DNA of 64,000 nt, taken from positions 1-64,000 of the forward strand of contig NZ_LWHQ01000007.1 of NCBI RefSeq assembly GCF_001653715.1, written 5' to 3'. Shown piece by piece: positions 31,871 through 41,206 of this stretch. The position numbers and the translations under genes are program-made. The notes beneath the pieces were generated by a model. The model was not told where the DNA came from and ran no database searches. It saw only the letters and a list, made by a program, of their open reading frames with translations. This DNA is from Methylobacterium platani. Its GTDB lineage: Bacteria; Pseudomonadota; Alphaproteobacteria; Rhizobiales; Beijerinckiaceae. Position 1 is the stretch's first letter; the number at the start of each line of letters is the position of its first letter.

Positions 31871-32538
31871 TGGGCCGCGCCTTCCTGGCGGTGGTCGCCC
31901 GCGACCTGCGGCTCGCCGGCCGCATCGGCGGTTCGGGGGCCCTGTCCCTGGTGTTCTTCCTGATGATCGTCGCCCTGGTGCCGTTCGGCCTCGGGCCCGA
32001 CCTCAACCTGCTCGCCCGGATCGGCCCCGGCATCCTGTGGATCGCCGCGGTGCTGGCGACCCTGATCGGCCTCGACCGCCTGTTCCAGGCCGACGAGGAG
32101 GACGGCTCCCTCGATCTCCTCGCCGGCGCCCCGGCGCCCTTGGAATTGCTGGTGCTCGCCAAGGTCACGGCGCACTGGCTCACCACCGGCCTGCCGCTGG
32201 CGCTCGCCACGCCCTTGTTCGGGCTCCTCGTCGCCTTGAGCCCCACCGGCATGGCGGCGACCGGCCTGACGCTGCTGGTCGGCACCCCGGCGCTGACCTT
32301 CATCGGCGCCGTCGGCGCGGCGCTCACCGCCTCGATCCGCCGCGGCGGCCTGATCCTCGCCGTGGTGGTGCTGCCCTTGATGGTGCCGACCCTGATCTTC
32401 GGCGTCTCGGCGGCGGATGCGGCGTTAAGCGGGACGGTGCCGTTCACGACGCCGCTGGCGATCCTGGGGGCGTTGAGCCTGGTCGCCGGGGTGGTCGGGA
32501 CGCTGGCGGCGGCGGCGGCGTTGCGGTGGGGGGAGTAG
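31870..32538 (+). CDS. ccmB: Haem exporter permease CcmB
   Basis: This is a 222-residue membrane protein with six hydrophobic segments, FQADEEDGSLDLL in the first cytoplasmic loop and SIRRGGLILAVVVLPLMVPT, both typical of CcmB. It works with CcmA and CcmC. The start overlaps the ccmA stop by one base. The following genes are on the opposite strand, splitting the ccm cluster. Confidence 0.92.
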   Translation: MGRAFLAVVARDLRLAGRIGGSGALSLVFFLMIVALVPFGLGPDLNLLARIGPGILWIAAVLATLIGLDRLFQADEEDGSLDLLAGAPAPLELLVLAKVTAHWLTTGLPLALATPLFGLLVALSPTGMAATGLTLLVGTPALTFIGAVGAALTASIRRGGLILAVVVLPLMVPTLIFGVSAADAALSGTVPFTTPLAILGALSLVAGVVGTLAAAAALRWGE

Positions 32539-32541
32539 GGC

Positions 32542-32862
32542 TCAGGCTGCCTTCAGCTTCCGGGCGGCCTCGGCCAGCGCGTCGTGCATGCGAGTCTGCC
32601 AACCGGGTCCGGTTGCCTTGAAAGTCTCCAGAACGTCCGGATCGATCCGCAGCGAGATCGGTACGCGCTTCGCGTCCGCCTTCGGCCGGCCGGCGCGGCT
32701 CGTGAAGGCTGTCGCCATCTCGGCGGGCATGCTACCGGTTCCCGGACGCGCGCGCGCCAGCTCCTCGTCGGTCAGCGGCGGATTATCAGACACTTCGTCC
32801 CAATCCTCTTGAGAGTAGAGAGGATTGGGAACGTATCCAGGCGCGTGCTTAGTCGATGACAT
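32542..32862 (-). CDS. brnA: Antitoxin of the BrnA type
   Basis: This is a 106-residue protein. The C-terminal half (KRVPISLRIDPDVLETFKAT and GPGWQTRMHDALAEA) matches the ribbon-helix-helix BrnA antitoxin, which binds BrnT and represses the pair's promoter. It is the second gene, overlapping brnT by 14 bases. Start ATG at 32862 is chosen for MSSTKH; the frame upstream belongs to brnT in another phase. Confidence 0.85.
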   Translation of the reverse strand: MSSTKHAPGYVPNPLYSQEDWDEVSDNPPLTDEELARARPGTGSMPAEMATAFTSRAGRPKADAKRVPISLRIDPDVLETFKATGPGWQTRMHDALAEAARKLKAA

Positions 32863-33115
32863 GGAGCGCTCTTTCATCCCCGTTGGCGCGACGGACGCTG
32901 ACGATATCGATCGCCTCTGATCCAAGCGGCGAGACGATCGCCACGACAACGATGTTATCGTGCCACGAACCAATCAGCTTGAACCGGACCCTGCCGGTTT
33001 TGCTCGGTTCGGCATCGAGGGTGATGAATCGCTCGAAGCTGAACGCATCCTCGAAATCCGCCAAGTCGAAGCCGTGCTTCTTCAGGTTCGCCTGCCGTTT
33101 CGGCTCACCCCACAT
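32849..33115 (-). CDS. brnT: Toxin of the BrnT family (ribonuclease toxin)
   Basis: This is an 88-residue protein (start ATG 33115; TTG at 33133 would give 94). It shows the BrnT pattern: W-EPKRQANLKKHGFDLADF, a phenylalanine-rich middle, then GSWHDNIVVVAIVSP and VSVRRANGDE. BrnT toxins are RelE-fold ribonucleases that arrest translation. Its upstream bases (~33130-33175) are AT-rich with a TATGTATATA patch, a probable autoregulated promoter. It forms a toxin-first operon with brnA. Confidence 0.85.
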   Translation of the reverse strand: MWGEPKRQANLKKHGFDLADFEDAFSFERFITLDAEPSKTGRVRFKLIGSWHDNIVVVAIVSPLGSEAIDIVSVRRANGDERALHVID

Positions 33116-33212
33116 GAACCTCGTGGCGCGCAACCTCGATATTTATGTATATACAGAGAATAACGGGATGGCAAACCGGCGCAACGTCGGATGCAAGGGA
33201 TGCCGGTCACCG

Positions 33213-33647
33213 CTATCCTAGCGGCCGCTCCATGACGATCGTCCGTTCCTCGCCATGGTGGTGCTCCCGCACCGTCCGGAACCCGAGACTGCCATAGAAG
33301 CCCATTGCGGTCAGGGCCGCGACGCCCGCGCCTTCGGCCGCCCGCTCGACCTCCGCCATCAACGCCCGGCCGATGCCGCACCCCTGCGCCTCTGGCGCGA
33401 CGAAGACGGCGCGCACGACACCACCGTCCAGGCTCGCCGTGCCGAGGAGCCGTTCGTGATCCGTTGCGACGAAGACCCGTCACGTCAGGATCGTTGCGGC
33501 GATCCCGTCCGGCGTGAAGCCCCGGGCGACCCGGGCGATGGTCTCCGGACCGTAATCGCGCGCATTGCTCTCGTGCAACGCGGACCGGACGACACAGCTG
33601 ATCTCCGCCGCATCGTCCATCGTCGCCGGGCGTATCGAATACCCCAT
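33213..33647 (-). pseudogene. GNAT acetyltransferase interrupted by an in-frame TGA
   Basis: From ATG at 33647 to the stop at 33213 one frame reads a full GNAT protein of about 145 codons. The N-terminal part (MGYSIRPATMDDAAEISCVV) and the acetyl-CoA loop (PEAQGCGIGRALM) plus FYGSLGF are intact. It is broken only by TGA at 33480-33482, between ATILT and RVFVATD. No frame change is needed, so this is a single nonsense change. It is probably an inactive gene or a sequencing error. Confidence 0.8.
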
Positions 33648-33691
33648 CGCTACGCTCCCCCGGCGCCGCGCGCCGGGGGAGCGCGACAGGT

Positions 33692-33865
33692 CTAGAACAC
33701 CGCCTGCCCCATCAGGATCGCCGCGATCACGATCACTACCGCGATCACCAGGAACAGGCCGAACAGCAGCCGCGCGATGCCGCGGGCGCCCGACGCGACG
33801 TTGGTGAAGCCGAGCGCGCCGGCCACCAGCGAGATCACGAAGAAGATGATCGCCCATTTCAACAT
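33692..33865 (-). CDS. UPF0391 / DUF1328 small membrane protein
   Basis: This is a 57-residue protein with two hydrophobic helices: [20 protein letters not shown], then [11 protein letters not shown] and a second helix ending LMGQAVF. This is the UPF0391 (YtjA-like) family, found widely and of unknown function, often stress-induced. It stands alone between the broken GNAT gene and ccmC on the minus strand. Confidence 0.9.
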   Translation of the reverse strand: MLKWAIIFFVISLVAGALGFTNVASGARGIARLLFGLFLVIAVVIVIAAILMGQAVF

Positions 33866-34000
33866 GGCGTGCGCACTCCGGTCGCAGCGAAAAGTCGCAG
33901 CGATAACCGCCACCGCCACGCTTCGTTCCGCGGCCCCGGCGGCCGTCTGCGCCGTTCGTCCGCATTGCTCCGGACGGCGCCCGCGCGGTACACCGGCCTC

Positions 34001-34768
34001 ATGTCGATGGGTCGTCTCACCCGGCTGGCGCAGCCCGGCCACTTCATGCGCTGGTCCGGGGCTCTCCTGCCCTGGGTCGCCGGCCTCGCGATCGTGCTGC
34101 TGGCCGTCGGCCAGTACCTGACCTGGTTCGTGGCTCCGCCCGACTACCAGCAGGGCGAGACGGTGCGGATCATGTACATCCACGTGCCGGCGGCCTGGAT
34201 GGCGGTGTTCTTCTACGGCGCCATGGCGGTCTCGGCGCTCGGCACCCTGATCTGGCGCCATCCGCTGGCCGACGTGGCGCAGCGCGCCGCCGCCCCGATC
34301 GGCGCCGCCTTCACGCTGATCTGCCTCGTCACCGGCTCGCTCTGGGGCAAGCCGATGTGGGGCACCTACTGGGTCTGGGACGCGCGCCTGACCTCGATGC
34401 TGGTGCTGTTCCTGATCTATTGCGGGCTGCTCGCCCTGTGGCGCACCATCGAGGACCCGAACCGGGCCGCCCGGGCGGTCGCGATCCTGACGCTGGTCGG
34501 CGCCATCAACCTGCCGATCATCAAGTTCTCGGTGAACTGGTGGTCGACCCTGCATCAGCCGGCCTCGATCCTGCGGATGGGCGGGCCGACCATCTACGCC
34601 AGCATGCTCTATCCCCTGCTGGTGATGATCGCCGCCGCCTCGGTGCTCGGCATCGCGCTCCACCTCCAGGCGATGCGCACCGAGATCCTGCGCCGGCGCG
34701 TGCGCACGCTCACGATCCTCGAAGCCGAGCGGCTCGATGCCGCGCTGATGGCGCCGCAGGCGGCCTGA
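34001..34768 (+). CDS. ccmC: Haem exporter protein CcmC
   Basis: This is a 255-residue membrane protein with six helices. The tryptophan-rich haem-binding motif [13 protein letters not shown] (~113-125) and flanking histidines of HVPAAWM and NWWSTLHQP are diagnostic. CcmC presents haem to CcmE in c-type cytochrome assembly, needed for XoxG and others. Start ATG 34001 chosen; a short basic N-terminus precedes helix 1. ccmD follows by two bases. Confidence 0.95.
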   Translation: MSMGRLTRLAQPGHFMRWSGALLPWVAGLAIVLLAVGQYLTWFVAPPDYQQGETVRIMYIHVPAAWMAVFFYGAMAVSALGTLIWRHPLADVAQRAAAPIGAAFTLICLVTGSLWGKPMWGTYWVWDARLTSMLVLFLIYCGLLALWRTIEDPNRAARAVAILTLVGAINLPIIKFSVNWWSTLHQPASILRMGGPTIYASMLYPLLVMIAAASVLGIALHLQAMRTEILRRRVRTLTILEAERLDAALMAPQAA

Positions 34769-34770
34769 CC

Positions 34771-34941
34771 ATGGATCTCGGACCGCACGCCGCCTTCATC
34801 CTGGGCGCCTACGGCTTCACCGCCCTGGTGATCGCCGGCCTCGTCGCGCACGCGATTCTCGACCGGCGGGCGCAGGAGCGGGCGCTCGCCCGTCTAGCCC
34901 AGGAACCGCACAGGCACGACGCAAAGGGGAGCCGCCGGTGA
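34771..34941 (+). CDS. ccmD: Haem exporter protein CcmD
   Basis: This is a 56-residue single-helix protein ([20 protein letters not shown]) with the H-A-F-I--AYG-T pattern and basic tail of CcmD, which releases CcmE from CcmABC. Its position between ccmC and ccmG confirms the call; its last four bases overlap the ccmG GTG start. Confidence 0.9.
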   Translation: MDLGPHAAFILGAYGFTALVIAGLVAHAILDRRAQERALARLAQEPHRHDAKGSRR

Positions 34942-35567
34942 GCGACGCCCCCGTGCAACCGGTCCAGCAGACCGCGGGAGACGAGACCTCGGGAGACGAG
35001 GCCGAGGAGGCGCCCCGGCGCTCCCGGCTGCTGTTCCTGCTGCCGCTCCTGGCCTTCGCCGCGCTCGCCGGGATCTTCCTCGGCAAGCTGCTCACCACCG
35101 GCTACGACCCCTCCGCCGTGCCCTCGGCCCTGATCGGCCGGCCGGTGCCCGACTTCACCCTGCCGCCGGTGCCCGGCCTCGCCACCGACGGCGCCGCGGT
35201 GCCGGGCCTCAGCGCCGCCGACTTCAAGGGCAAGGTGACGGTGCTGAACGTCTGGGCGTCATGGTGCGCGCCGTGCCAGATCGAGCATCCGATGCTGGTG
35301 CGGCTCTCCCGCGACGGGGTGAACCTCGTCGGCATCGACTACAAGGACCAGCCCGAGAACGGCCGCCGCTTCCTCGGCCGCCACGGCAACCCGTTCAAGG
35401 CCGTCGGCGCCGACGAGGACGGCCGCGTCGGCATCGATCTCGGGGTCTACGGCGTGCCCGAGACCTTCGTGATCGGGCCGGACGGCCGGATCCGCGAGAA
35501 GCTGGTCGGGATCCTGACGCCGGAGAACTACGATGCGTTCCTGGCGCGGGTCAGGGCGATGAAGTAG
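34938..35567 (+). CDS. ccmG: Thiol:disulfide oxidoreductase CcmG (DsbE)
   Basis: This is a 209-residue membrane-anchored thioredoxin-like protein: an acidic N-terminus, one helix (LLFLLPLLAFAALAGIFLG), then a thioredoxin fold with WASWCAPCQIEHP (CxxC) and YGVPETFVI (cis-Pro). CcmG keeps apocytochrome cysteines reduced for haem attachment. It starts with GTG at 34938, overlapping ccmD by four bases, so it is translationally coupled. Confidence 0.93.
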   Translation: MSDAPVQPVQQTAGDETSGDEAEEAPRRSRLLFLLPLLAFAALAGIFLGKLLTTGYDPSAVPSALIGRPVPDFTLPPVPGLATDGAAVPGLSAADFKGKVTVLNVWASWCAPCQIEHPMLVRLSRDGVNLVGIDYKDQPENGRRFLGRHGNPFKAVGADEDGRVGIDLGVYGVPETFVIGPDGRIREKLVGILTPENYDAFLARVRAMK

Positions 35568-35655
35568 ACGCGCTCGCGCCTTCCTTCTCTTCGAAGTCTG
35601 GTTCGATCTGCCCTAAGGGCGTCGAAAACCTCCTCGTCATGAACCTCCTCGTCAT

Positions 35656-35781
35656 CCCGGGGCCGCGCGGCGGAACCCGGGCGCCGTACCCGCTGAAGGA
35701 CGTGAAAGGAGCGGCGACCGTGCCGCCCCGTCCGGCATCTTCGGCGGTCGTGGACCCGGGTTCTCGGCGTCGCAGCCCCGG
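35656..35781. repeat. Imperfect inverted-repeat element
   Basis: The arms around CCCGGGGCCGCG (35656-35681) and GCAGCCCCGG (35755-35781) form a ~26-base imperfect inverted repeat separated by ~73 bases, in the gap after ccmG. Just before it, AACCTCCTCGTCAT occurs twice (35627-35640, 35642-35655) as a direct repeat. Such elements are typically dispersed in rhizobial-type genomes. Confidence 0.5.
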
Positions 35782-35853
35782 ATCGACGGAGAGGGCGTCA
35801 ATACCGCCGCGTGGGAGAAGTCGTTTCCGGGAAGCCTCCGGCTCCCCGGCCGG

Positions 35854-36615
35854 TCACTTGGGCAGCGCGTAGATGTTCACTTCCAGCGTCTCGTCGGACG
35901 GGCTCGCGAGCGGGGTCAGGTACTCCTCGACGAAGGCGTCCTGGACGATGATGCCCTTGGCGTCGAGATAGGCCGTCACCGTCTCGTAGGTCTGGTCGAT
36001 GCCCTCGTAGGGCCCCTTGTGGGTGAAGCGCAGGGCCTTGCCGCTCGGCGTCGTGCCGAAGCGCAGGCCGTCCGGGAGGCCGGCGGGAGGCGGGTTCGGC
36101 ACCGATTCCACCGGCACCATCACCTCGTACTGGAAGCCGTCGTCGTCGGTCCGGGTGAAGACGGAGAGCGGCTTGCCGGTCGCCTTGATGCCGGCCTGGG
36201 CAAGCGCCGCCTCGACCTTGGCGATCGCGTCCTTGAGGCTCGGCACCGCCTGGTCCCATTTCGCGGTCCCGGACAGGATCGCGGCGGGCTTGGCCGGCAG
36301 CGTCACCTCGTCGACGTCCGACGGGTCGCCCGGATTGGCGACGAGCGGCGGGCGCCCGGCGGTCGGCGGCACCGGGGTCGCGGGCGGCAGCGCCTTCTCG
36401 GGCGCCGGCGGGGTCGGGGCCTGGTTGGTGCCGGTCCCCGGTCCGGGCGCCGTGGTGGTCGGCAGCGGGGTCGATTGCGCCGGCGAGGGCGTGCCGGCCG
36501 GGGGCGCGGCCGGCGAGGGCGCCGGGGCCGGGGCTGGCTGCTGGGCCAGAACCGGCGTTCCGCAGGCCAGGGCGGCCGCGAGGCCGATCGCGATCGTCGG
36601 GAGGCGGGTCTTCAT
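35854..36615 (-). CDS. Exported protein with a GyrI-like effector-binding domain
   Basis: This is a 253-residue protein with a Sec signal ([19 protein letters not shown], cleavage after VLA). A ~75-residue Pro/Ala/Thr-rich linker follows. The C-terminal ~150 residues have the GyrI/AraC effector-binding pattern ([20 protein letters not shown] then [15 protein letters not shown]; end [12 protein letters not shown]). Usually this fold is cytoplasmic and binds small molecules; here it is exported, so a periplasmic ligand sensor or SOUL-like role is possible. The start is ATG 36615; a GTG one codon upstream is equally possible. Confidence 0.75.
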   Translation of the reverse strand: MKTRLPTIAIGLAAALACGTPVLAQQPAPAPAPSPAAPPAGTPSPAQSTPLPTTTAPGPGTGTNQAPTPPAPEKALPPATPVPPTAGRPPLVANPGDPSDVDEVTLPAKPAAILSGTAKWDQAVPSLKDAIAKVEAALAQAGIKATGKPLSVFTRTDDDGFQYEVMVPVESVPNPPPAGLPDGLRFGTTPSGKALRFTHKGPYEGIDQTYETVTAYLDAKGIIVQDAFVEEYLTPLASPSDETLEVNIYALPK

Positions 36616-36816
36616 CACGGGCGAGCGCTCCGGGCGGCTTCAGCGTGGGCCGGCATCGCCGGACGTGTCGAATGCGTCAAGCGCAAAGCCGTTGCAGGCT
36701 CATCGCGGATGCGTGAGCGCGGGGGGCCGCCCGGCGCCGCGCGGCTCGCCTGCGGGCCGGTTCTGGTCCATACACCGCCAGATCCCCCCTCGAGCGGTCC
36801 CAGCCCGGAGAGCCCC

Positions 36817-37704
36817 GTGTCCCCTCTCGCCCATCGCCGCTTCCTCAAGATGAACGGCCTCGGCAACGAGATCGTGGTGCTGGACCTGCGCGGCAGCGAC
36901 GTGCGGGTGCAGCCGGAGGAGGCCCGCGCCATCGCGGCCGATCCGGCGTCGCGATTCGACCAGATGATGGTGCTGCACGATCCGGTCACCCCGGGTACCG
37001 ACGCCTACGTGCGGATCTACAACACCGACGGCTCCGAGGCCGGGGCCTGCGGCAACGGCACCCGCTGCGTCGCCTGGGCGATGCTGGACGATCCCGTCAT
37101 GGCGCGCCCGGCCGCGAACGACCGCCTGATCCTCGAGACCCGCCCCGGCCTGCTCGAGGTGGTGCGCGTCTCCCCCGTCGACTTCACCGTCGACATGGGG
37201 GCGCCGCGCCTGCGGTGGGACGAGATCCCGCTCGCCGAGCCGTTCCCCGACACCCGCCGCATCGAGCTGCAGATCGGGCCGATCGACGATCCGGTGCTGC
37301 ACTCGCCGGGCGCGGTCAGCATGGGCAACCCGCACGCGGTGTTCTTCGTCGAGCGCGATCCCGACAGCTACGACCTCGCCCGGATCGGCCCGCTGCTCGA
37401 ATCGCACCCGATCTTCCCCGACCGGGCCAACATCTCGCTGGCGCAGGTGATCGACCGCGGCCGCATCCGCCTGCGGGTCTGGGAACGCGGCGCCGGCCTG
37501 ACGCGGGCCTGCGGCACCGCCGCCTGCGCCGCCCTCGTCGCCGCCGCGCGCCTGCGCCTCGCCGACCGCGAGGCCACCGTGACCCTGCCGGGCGGCGCCT
37601 TGCGCATCGCCTGGGGCGAGGACGACCACGTCCGGATGACCGGCCCGACCGAGCTGGAGCACGAGGGCACCTTCGCGCCCGCGCTGTTCGCCGGGGCCGC
37701 CTGA
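36817..37704 (+). CDS. dapF: Diaminopimelate epimerase
   Basis: This is a 295-residue enzyme converting LL- to meso-diaminopimelate in lysine and peptidoglycan synthesis. The catalytic cysteines are in GACGNGTRC and [23 protein letters not shown] at the N-terminus is typical. The start GTG at 36817 is chosen because of the canonical [14 protein letters not shown] end. The stop overlaps the mtaB start by one base (TGATG). Confidence 0.95.
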   Translation: MSPLAHRRFLKMNGLGNEIVVLDLRGSDVRVQPEEARAIAADPASRFDQMMVLHDPVTPGTDAYVRIYNTDGSEAGACGNGTRCVAWAMLDDPVMARPAANDRLILETRPGLLEVVRVSPVDFTVDMGAPRLRWDEIPLAEPFPDTRRIELQIGPIDDPVLHSPGAVSMGNPHAVFFVERDPDSYDLARIGPLLESHPIFPDRANISLAQVIDRGRIRLRVWERGAGLTRACGTAACAALVAAARLRLADREATVTLPGGALRIAWGEDDHVRMTGPTELEHEGTFAPALFAGAA

Positions 37705-38936
37705 TGGGCGTGGAGGTCCTGAGCTTCGGCTGCCGCCTCAACGCCGCCGAATCGGAGACGATGCGCCGGCACGCGGAGGCGGCGGGCCGGACCGACCTCG
37801 TCCTCGTCAATACCTGCGCGGTCACGCTCGAGGCCGGGCGGCAGGCGCGCAAGGCGATCCGGGCCGCCGCGCGGGCGAATCCGGCGGCGCGGGTGGTGGT
37901 GACGGGCTGCGGCGCGCAGGTCGAGACCGCGGCCTACGCCGCCATGCCGGAGGTGGCCAAGATCCTCGGCAACCGCCGCAAGCTCGACCCCGTCGCCTGG
38001 GCCGATCCGGCGCCGGAGCGGATCCGCCTCGACGACGTGATGGCGCCCCGGCCCGATCCGCTGCCGGACGCGGCCCCGATGCAGGCGCGCACCCGCGCCT
38101 TCCTGCCGGTGCAGAACGGCTGCGACCACCGCTGCACCTTCTGCGTCATCCCGTTCGGCCGCGGCAACTCGCGCTCGGTGCCCGCGGCCGGCGTCGTGGC
38201 GCAGGTCCGCGCCCTGGTGGAGGCCGGCACCCGCGAGGTGGTGCTGACCGGCGTCGACCTCACCGCCTACGGCCGCGACCTCGGCGATTCGACCCTCGGC
38301 GCCCTGGTGCGGGCGATCCTGCGGGCGGTGCCCGCCCTCGACCGGCTGCGCCTGTCCTCGATCGATTCGGTCGAGGCCGATCCGGAGCTGGTCGCCGCCT
38401 TCGCCGAGGAGGCGCGGCTGATGCCCCATCTCCACCTGTCGCTCCAGGCCGGCGACGACCTGATCCTCAAGCGCATGAAGCGCCGCCACGGCCGGGACGA
38501 CGCGATCCGGTTCTGCGCCGAGATCCGGCGCCTGCGCCCCGACGCGGTGTTCGGCGCCGACCTGATCGCCGGCTTCCCGACCGAGACCGAGGCGCAGTTC
38601 GCCCGCTCCCTCGCCCTCGTCGAGGAATGCGGCCTCGCGCAGCTCCACGTCTTCCCCTACTCGCCCCGCCCCGGCACGCCGGCCGCCCGGATGCCGCAGG
38701 TTGCCGCGGGCGAGATCCGCGCGCGCGCCGCCCGCCTGCGCGAGGCCGGCGCCGCCGCCTTCGCCCGCCGTCTCGACCGCGAGGTCGGCGAGACCCGCCG
38801 GGTGCTGGCCGAGCGCGGCGGCCTGGGCCGGACGGAGGGCTTCCTGCCGGTGCGGTTGCCGGAGGGGGTGGAGGCCGGCGCGCTCGTCGACCTGCGCATC
38901 GCAGGGCATGACGGGCGGGAGCTCCGGGCGGCCTGA
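37704..38936 (+). CDS. mtaB: tRNA t6A37 methylthiotransferase MtaB
   Basis: This is a 410-residue methylthiotransferase: N-terminal UPF0004 domain (FGCRLNAAESETM, VNTCAV, VTGCGA cysteines), radical SAM domain (QNGCDHRCTFCVIPFGRG) and a reduced TRAM-like tail. It adds methylthio to t6A37 of tRNA. It is in an operon with dapF, an arrangement common in alphaproteobacteria. The start ATG at 37704 overlaps dapF. Confidence 0.93.
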   Translation: MGVEVLSFGCRLNAAESETMRRHAEAAGRTDLVLVNTCAVTLEAGRQARKAIRAAARANPAARVVVTGCGAQVETAAYAAMPEVAKILGNRRKLDPVAWADPAPERIRLDDVMAPRPDPLPDAAPMQARTRAFLPVQNGCDHRCTFCVIPFGRGNSRSVPAAGVVAQVRALVEAGTREVVLTGVDLTAYGRDLGDSTLGALVRAILRAVPALDRLRLSSIDSVEADPELVAAFAEEARLMPHLHLSLQAGDDLILKRMKRRHGRDDAIRFCAEIRRLRPDAVFGADLIAGFPTETEAQFARSLALVEECGLAQLHVFPYSPRPGTPAARMPQVAAGEIRARAARLREAGAAAFARRLDREVGETRRVLAERGGLGRTEGFLPVRLPEGVEAGALVDLRIAGHDGRELRAA

Positions 38937-38982
38937 GGATCAGCGCGCCGGCGGACCTTCGACCCGCGCCGTCACCTCCGGA

Positions 38983-39681
38983 TCATTCCGGATCGTCGGC
39001 CATCCCGCACGCCCGCAACCCCTCCCGCATGTGCCCCGGCGCCGGCGCCTCGACGGCGATCGCCGGCTTCTTGGGGTAGAGCGGCAAGGTCAGCGCCCGG
39101 GCGTGGAGCTGCAGCCCCGGCCCGCCCTGGCGCGGGGCGGTGCCGTAGACGGTGTCGCCCAGGATCGGCCAGCCCATGGCGGCGCAATGCACCCGGAGCT
39201 GGTGGGTGCGCCCGGTCACCGGGGTGAGCGCCAGCCAGGTCCGCCCGGACGCGGGATCGCGCCCCATCACCCGCCAGCGCGTCAGCGAGGGGTCGCCCGC
39301 CGGATCGGTCTTCATCCACCAGCTGCGCGGATCGTCGGAGCGGCGCATCAGGGGCAGATCGATCTCGCCCGCCTCCTCCGCGGGGCCTCCCTCGACCAGC
39401 GCCCAGTAGGTCTTGCCGGCGCGCCCCTGCGCGAACAGCGCGTTCAGCCGGGCGAGCGCCTTGGCGTGGCGCCCGAGCGCCAGGCAGCCGGAGGTGTCGC
39501 GGTCGAGGCGGTGGGCGGCCTCCGGCCGGCGCGGCAGGCCGAAGCGCAGGGCATCGAGGTGCCGGGTCAGCGTCTCGCCGCCCTTCGGCCCGGGATGCAC
39601 CGGCAATCCCGCCGGCTTGTCGATGACGAGCACCAGGGCATCGCGGTAGAGGAGCCGCGAGAGTATGTCGTCAACGATCAT
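38983..39681 (-). CDS. RluA-family RNA pseudouridine synthase
   Basis: This is a 232-residue pseudouridine synthase: LVIDKPAGLPVHPG, the catalytic Asp in HRLDRDTSGCLALG and LTPVTGRTHQLRVH. It lacks an S4 domain, and the length is like the RluA/TruC group acting on tRNA or 23S rRNA. The exact target cannot be fixed from sequence. It is convergent with mtaB and divergent from ftsY. Confidence 0.88.
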   Translation of the reverse strand: MIVDDILSRLLYRDALVLVIDKPAGLPVHPGPKGGETLTRHLDALRFGLPRRPEAAHRLDRDTSGCLALGRHAKALARLNALFAQGRAGKTYWALVEGGPAEEAGEIDLPLMRRSDDPRSWWMKTDPAGDPSLTRWRVMGRDPASGRTWLALTPVTGRTHQLRVHCAAMGWPILGDTVYGTAPRQGGPGLQLHARALTLPLYPKKPAIAVEAPAPGHMREGLRACGMADDPE

Positions 39682-39764
39682 GGGCCTGTCGCAGTGGCGG
39701 CGGATGCGGGCGAAGTTCGGGGCAGGCCGCCCTAGATCGTCCGCAGGGTCGGGAGCAAGTGCGG

Positions 39765-41180
39765 ATGAGTGAGACCAAACAGCCGGGCTGGTTCGGCCGA
39801 CTGTTCGGCCGGAAGGCCGAGACGCCGACGGACACGCCTGCCGAGACGCCCGCGGATTCCCCCGTCGAGGCGCCCGCCGAGCCCGGCCACGACCCGGCCG
39901 GGACGATGCCGACGGAGCCGACCGGCACCCTGTCCGAGGGCGTTCCCGACTTCGCCACCGGCGCCGACGACGTCCTCCCCGCGCCCCCCACGGTGACCGA
40001 GGCCTCGCCCGAGACCGAGCCGGAGCACGACCTGCCCGACGAGCTTGCCGGCGCCGACCTCGAACCGGTCGAGGGCCTGCAGCCCGAGGGCGTGGTGCCG
40101 GCGGCGCCCGAGCCCGAACGTCTCGAACCCGAGCACCCCGAGCCGGAACCCGAGCCCGTCGCGGAGGCCGTCGCGGAGCCGGACGCCGAACTCCCGGCCG
40201 AATCCGCCCCGCTCGTGATCTACCAGCCCCCGGCGGAGCCCGAGGCGGCGGCCGAGAAGCGCGGCTGGTGGAGCCGGCTCACCGGCGGCCTCAAGCGCAC
40301 CTCCTCGGCCCTGTCGGACCGGGTCACCGGGCTGTTCACCAAGCGCAAGCTCGACGCCGACACGCTGGAGGAGCTGGAGGACGCGCTGATCCAGGCCGAT
40401 TTCGGCCTCGAGACCGCGACCCGGATCGCGGAAGCCGTCGGCAAGGGCCGCTACGAGAAGGGCATCGCCCCCGACGAGGTCCGGGCGATCCTGGCAACGG
40501 AAGTCGAGCACGCGCTCGCTCCGGTGGCGCAGCCGCTCGTCATCGACACGACCAAGAAACCGTTCGTGATCCTGATGATCGGCGTCAACGGCGCCGGCAA
40601 GACCACGACGATCGGCAAGCTCACGCAGAAATTCCGGGCGCAGGGGCACAGCGTGATGCTGGCCGCCGGCGACACGTTCCGGGCCGCGGCGATCGAGCAG
40701 CTGAAGGTCTGGGGCGAGCGCACCGGCGCGCCGGTGGTGGCGCGGGCGCAGGGGTCGGACGCCGCCGGCCTCGCCTTCGACGCGCTCCAGGCCGCCCGCG
40801 ACGCCGGTACCGACATCCTGATGATCGACACCGCCGGCCGTCTCCAGAACAAGGCCGGACTGATGGCCGAGCTGGAGAAGGTGATCCGGGTGATCCGCAA
40901 GCTCGACGAGGAAGCACCCCACGCGGTGCTCCTCGTCCTCGACGCCACGGTGGGGCAGAACGCGCTGAGCCAGGTCGAGATCTTCCAGAAGGCCGCCGGG
41001 GTCACCGGCCTGGTGATGACCAAGCTCGACGGCACGGCGCGGGGCGGCATCCTGGTGGCGCTCGCCGCGAAGTTCGGGCTGCCGGTCCACTTCATCGGCG
41101 TCGGCGAGGGCGTCGACGACCTCGAGCCCTTCGCCGCGCGGGACTTCGCCCGGGCGATCGCCGGGCTGGACAAGGGCTGA
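39765..41180 (+). CDS. ftsY: Signal recognition particle receptor FtsY
   Basis: This is a 471-residue SRP receptor. The first ~165 residues are an acidic Glu/Pro-rich A domain; the NG domain follows, with GVNGAGKTTTIGKL, the DTAGRLQNK switch and VMTKLDGTARGG. It binds Ffh with the ribosome at the membrane. ATG at 39765 has a GGGAG site nine bases upstream; a GTG two codons earlier is the alternative. Confidence 0.96.
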   Translation: MSETKQPGWFGRLFGRKAETPTDTPAETPADSPVEAPAEPGHDPAGTMPTEPTGTLSEGVPDFATGADDVLPAPPTVTEASPETEPEHDLPDELAGADLEPVEGLQPEGVVPAAPEPERLEPEHPEPEPEPVAEAVAEPDAELPAESAPLVIYQPPAEPEAAAEKRGWWSRLTGGLKRTSSALSDRVTGLFTKRKLDADTLEELEDALIQADFGLETATRIAEAVGKGRYEKGIAPDEVRAILATEVEHALAPVAQPLVIDTTKKPFVILMIGVNGAGKTTTIGKLTQKFRAQGHSVMLAAGDTFRAAAIEQLKVWGERTGAPVVARAQGSDAAGLAFDALQAARDAGTDILMIDTAGRLQNKAGLMAELEKVIRVIRKLDEEAPHAVLLVLDATVGQNALSQVEIFQKAAGVTGLVMTKLDGTARGGILVALAAKFGLPVHFIGVGEGVDDLEPFAARDFARAIAGLDKG

Positions 41181-41206
41181 GCGGGCGGGGGCGGCCGGGC
41201 GCCCTC

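Noticed and set aside
33480..33482. TGA as selenocysteine or other recoding in the GNAT gene
   Set aside because: GNAT enzymes do not use selenocysteine and no SECIS-like hairpin is obvious; nonsense mutation or error is simpler.
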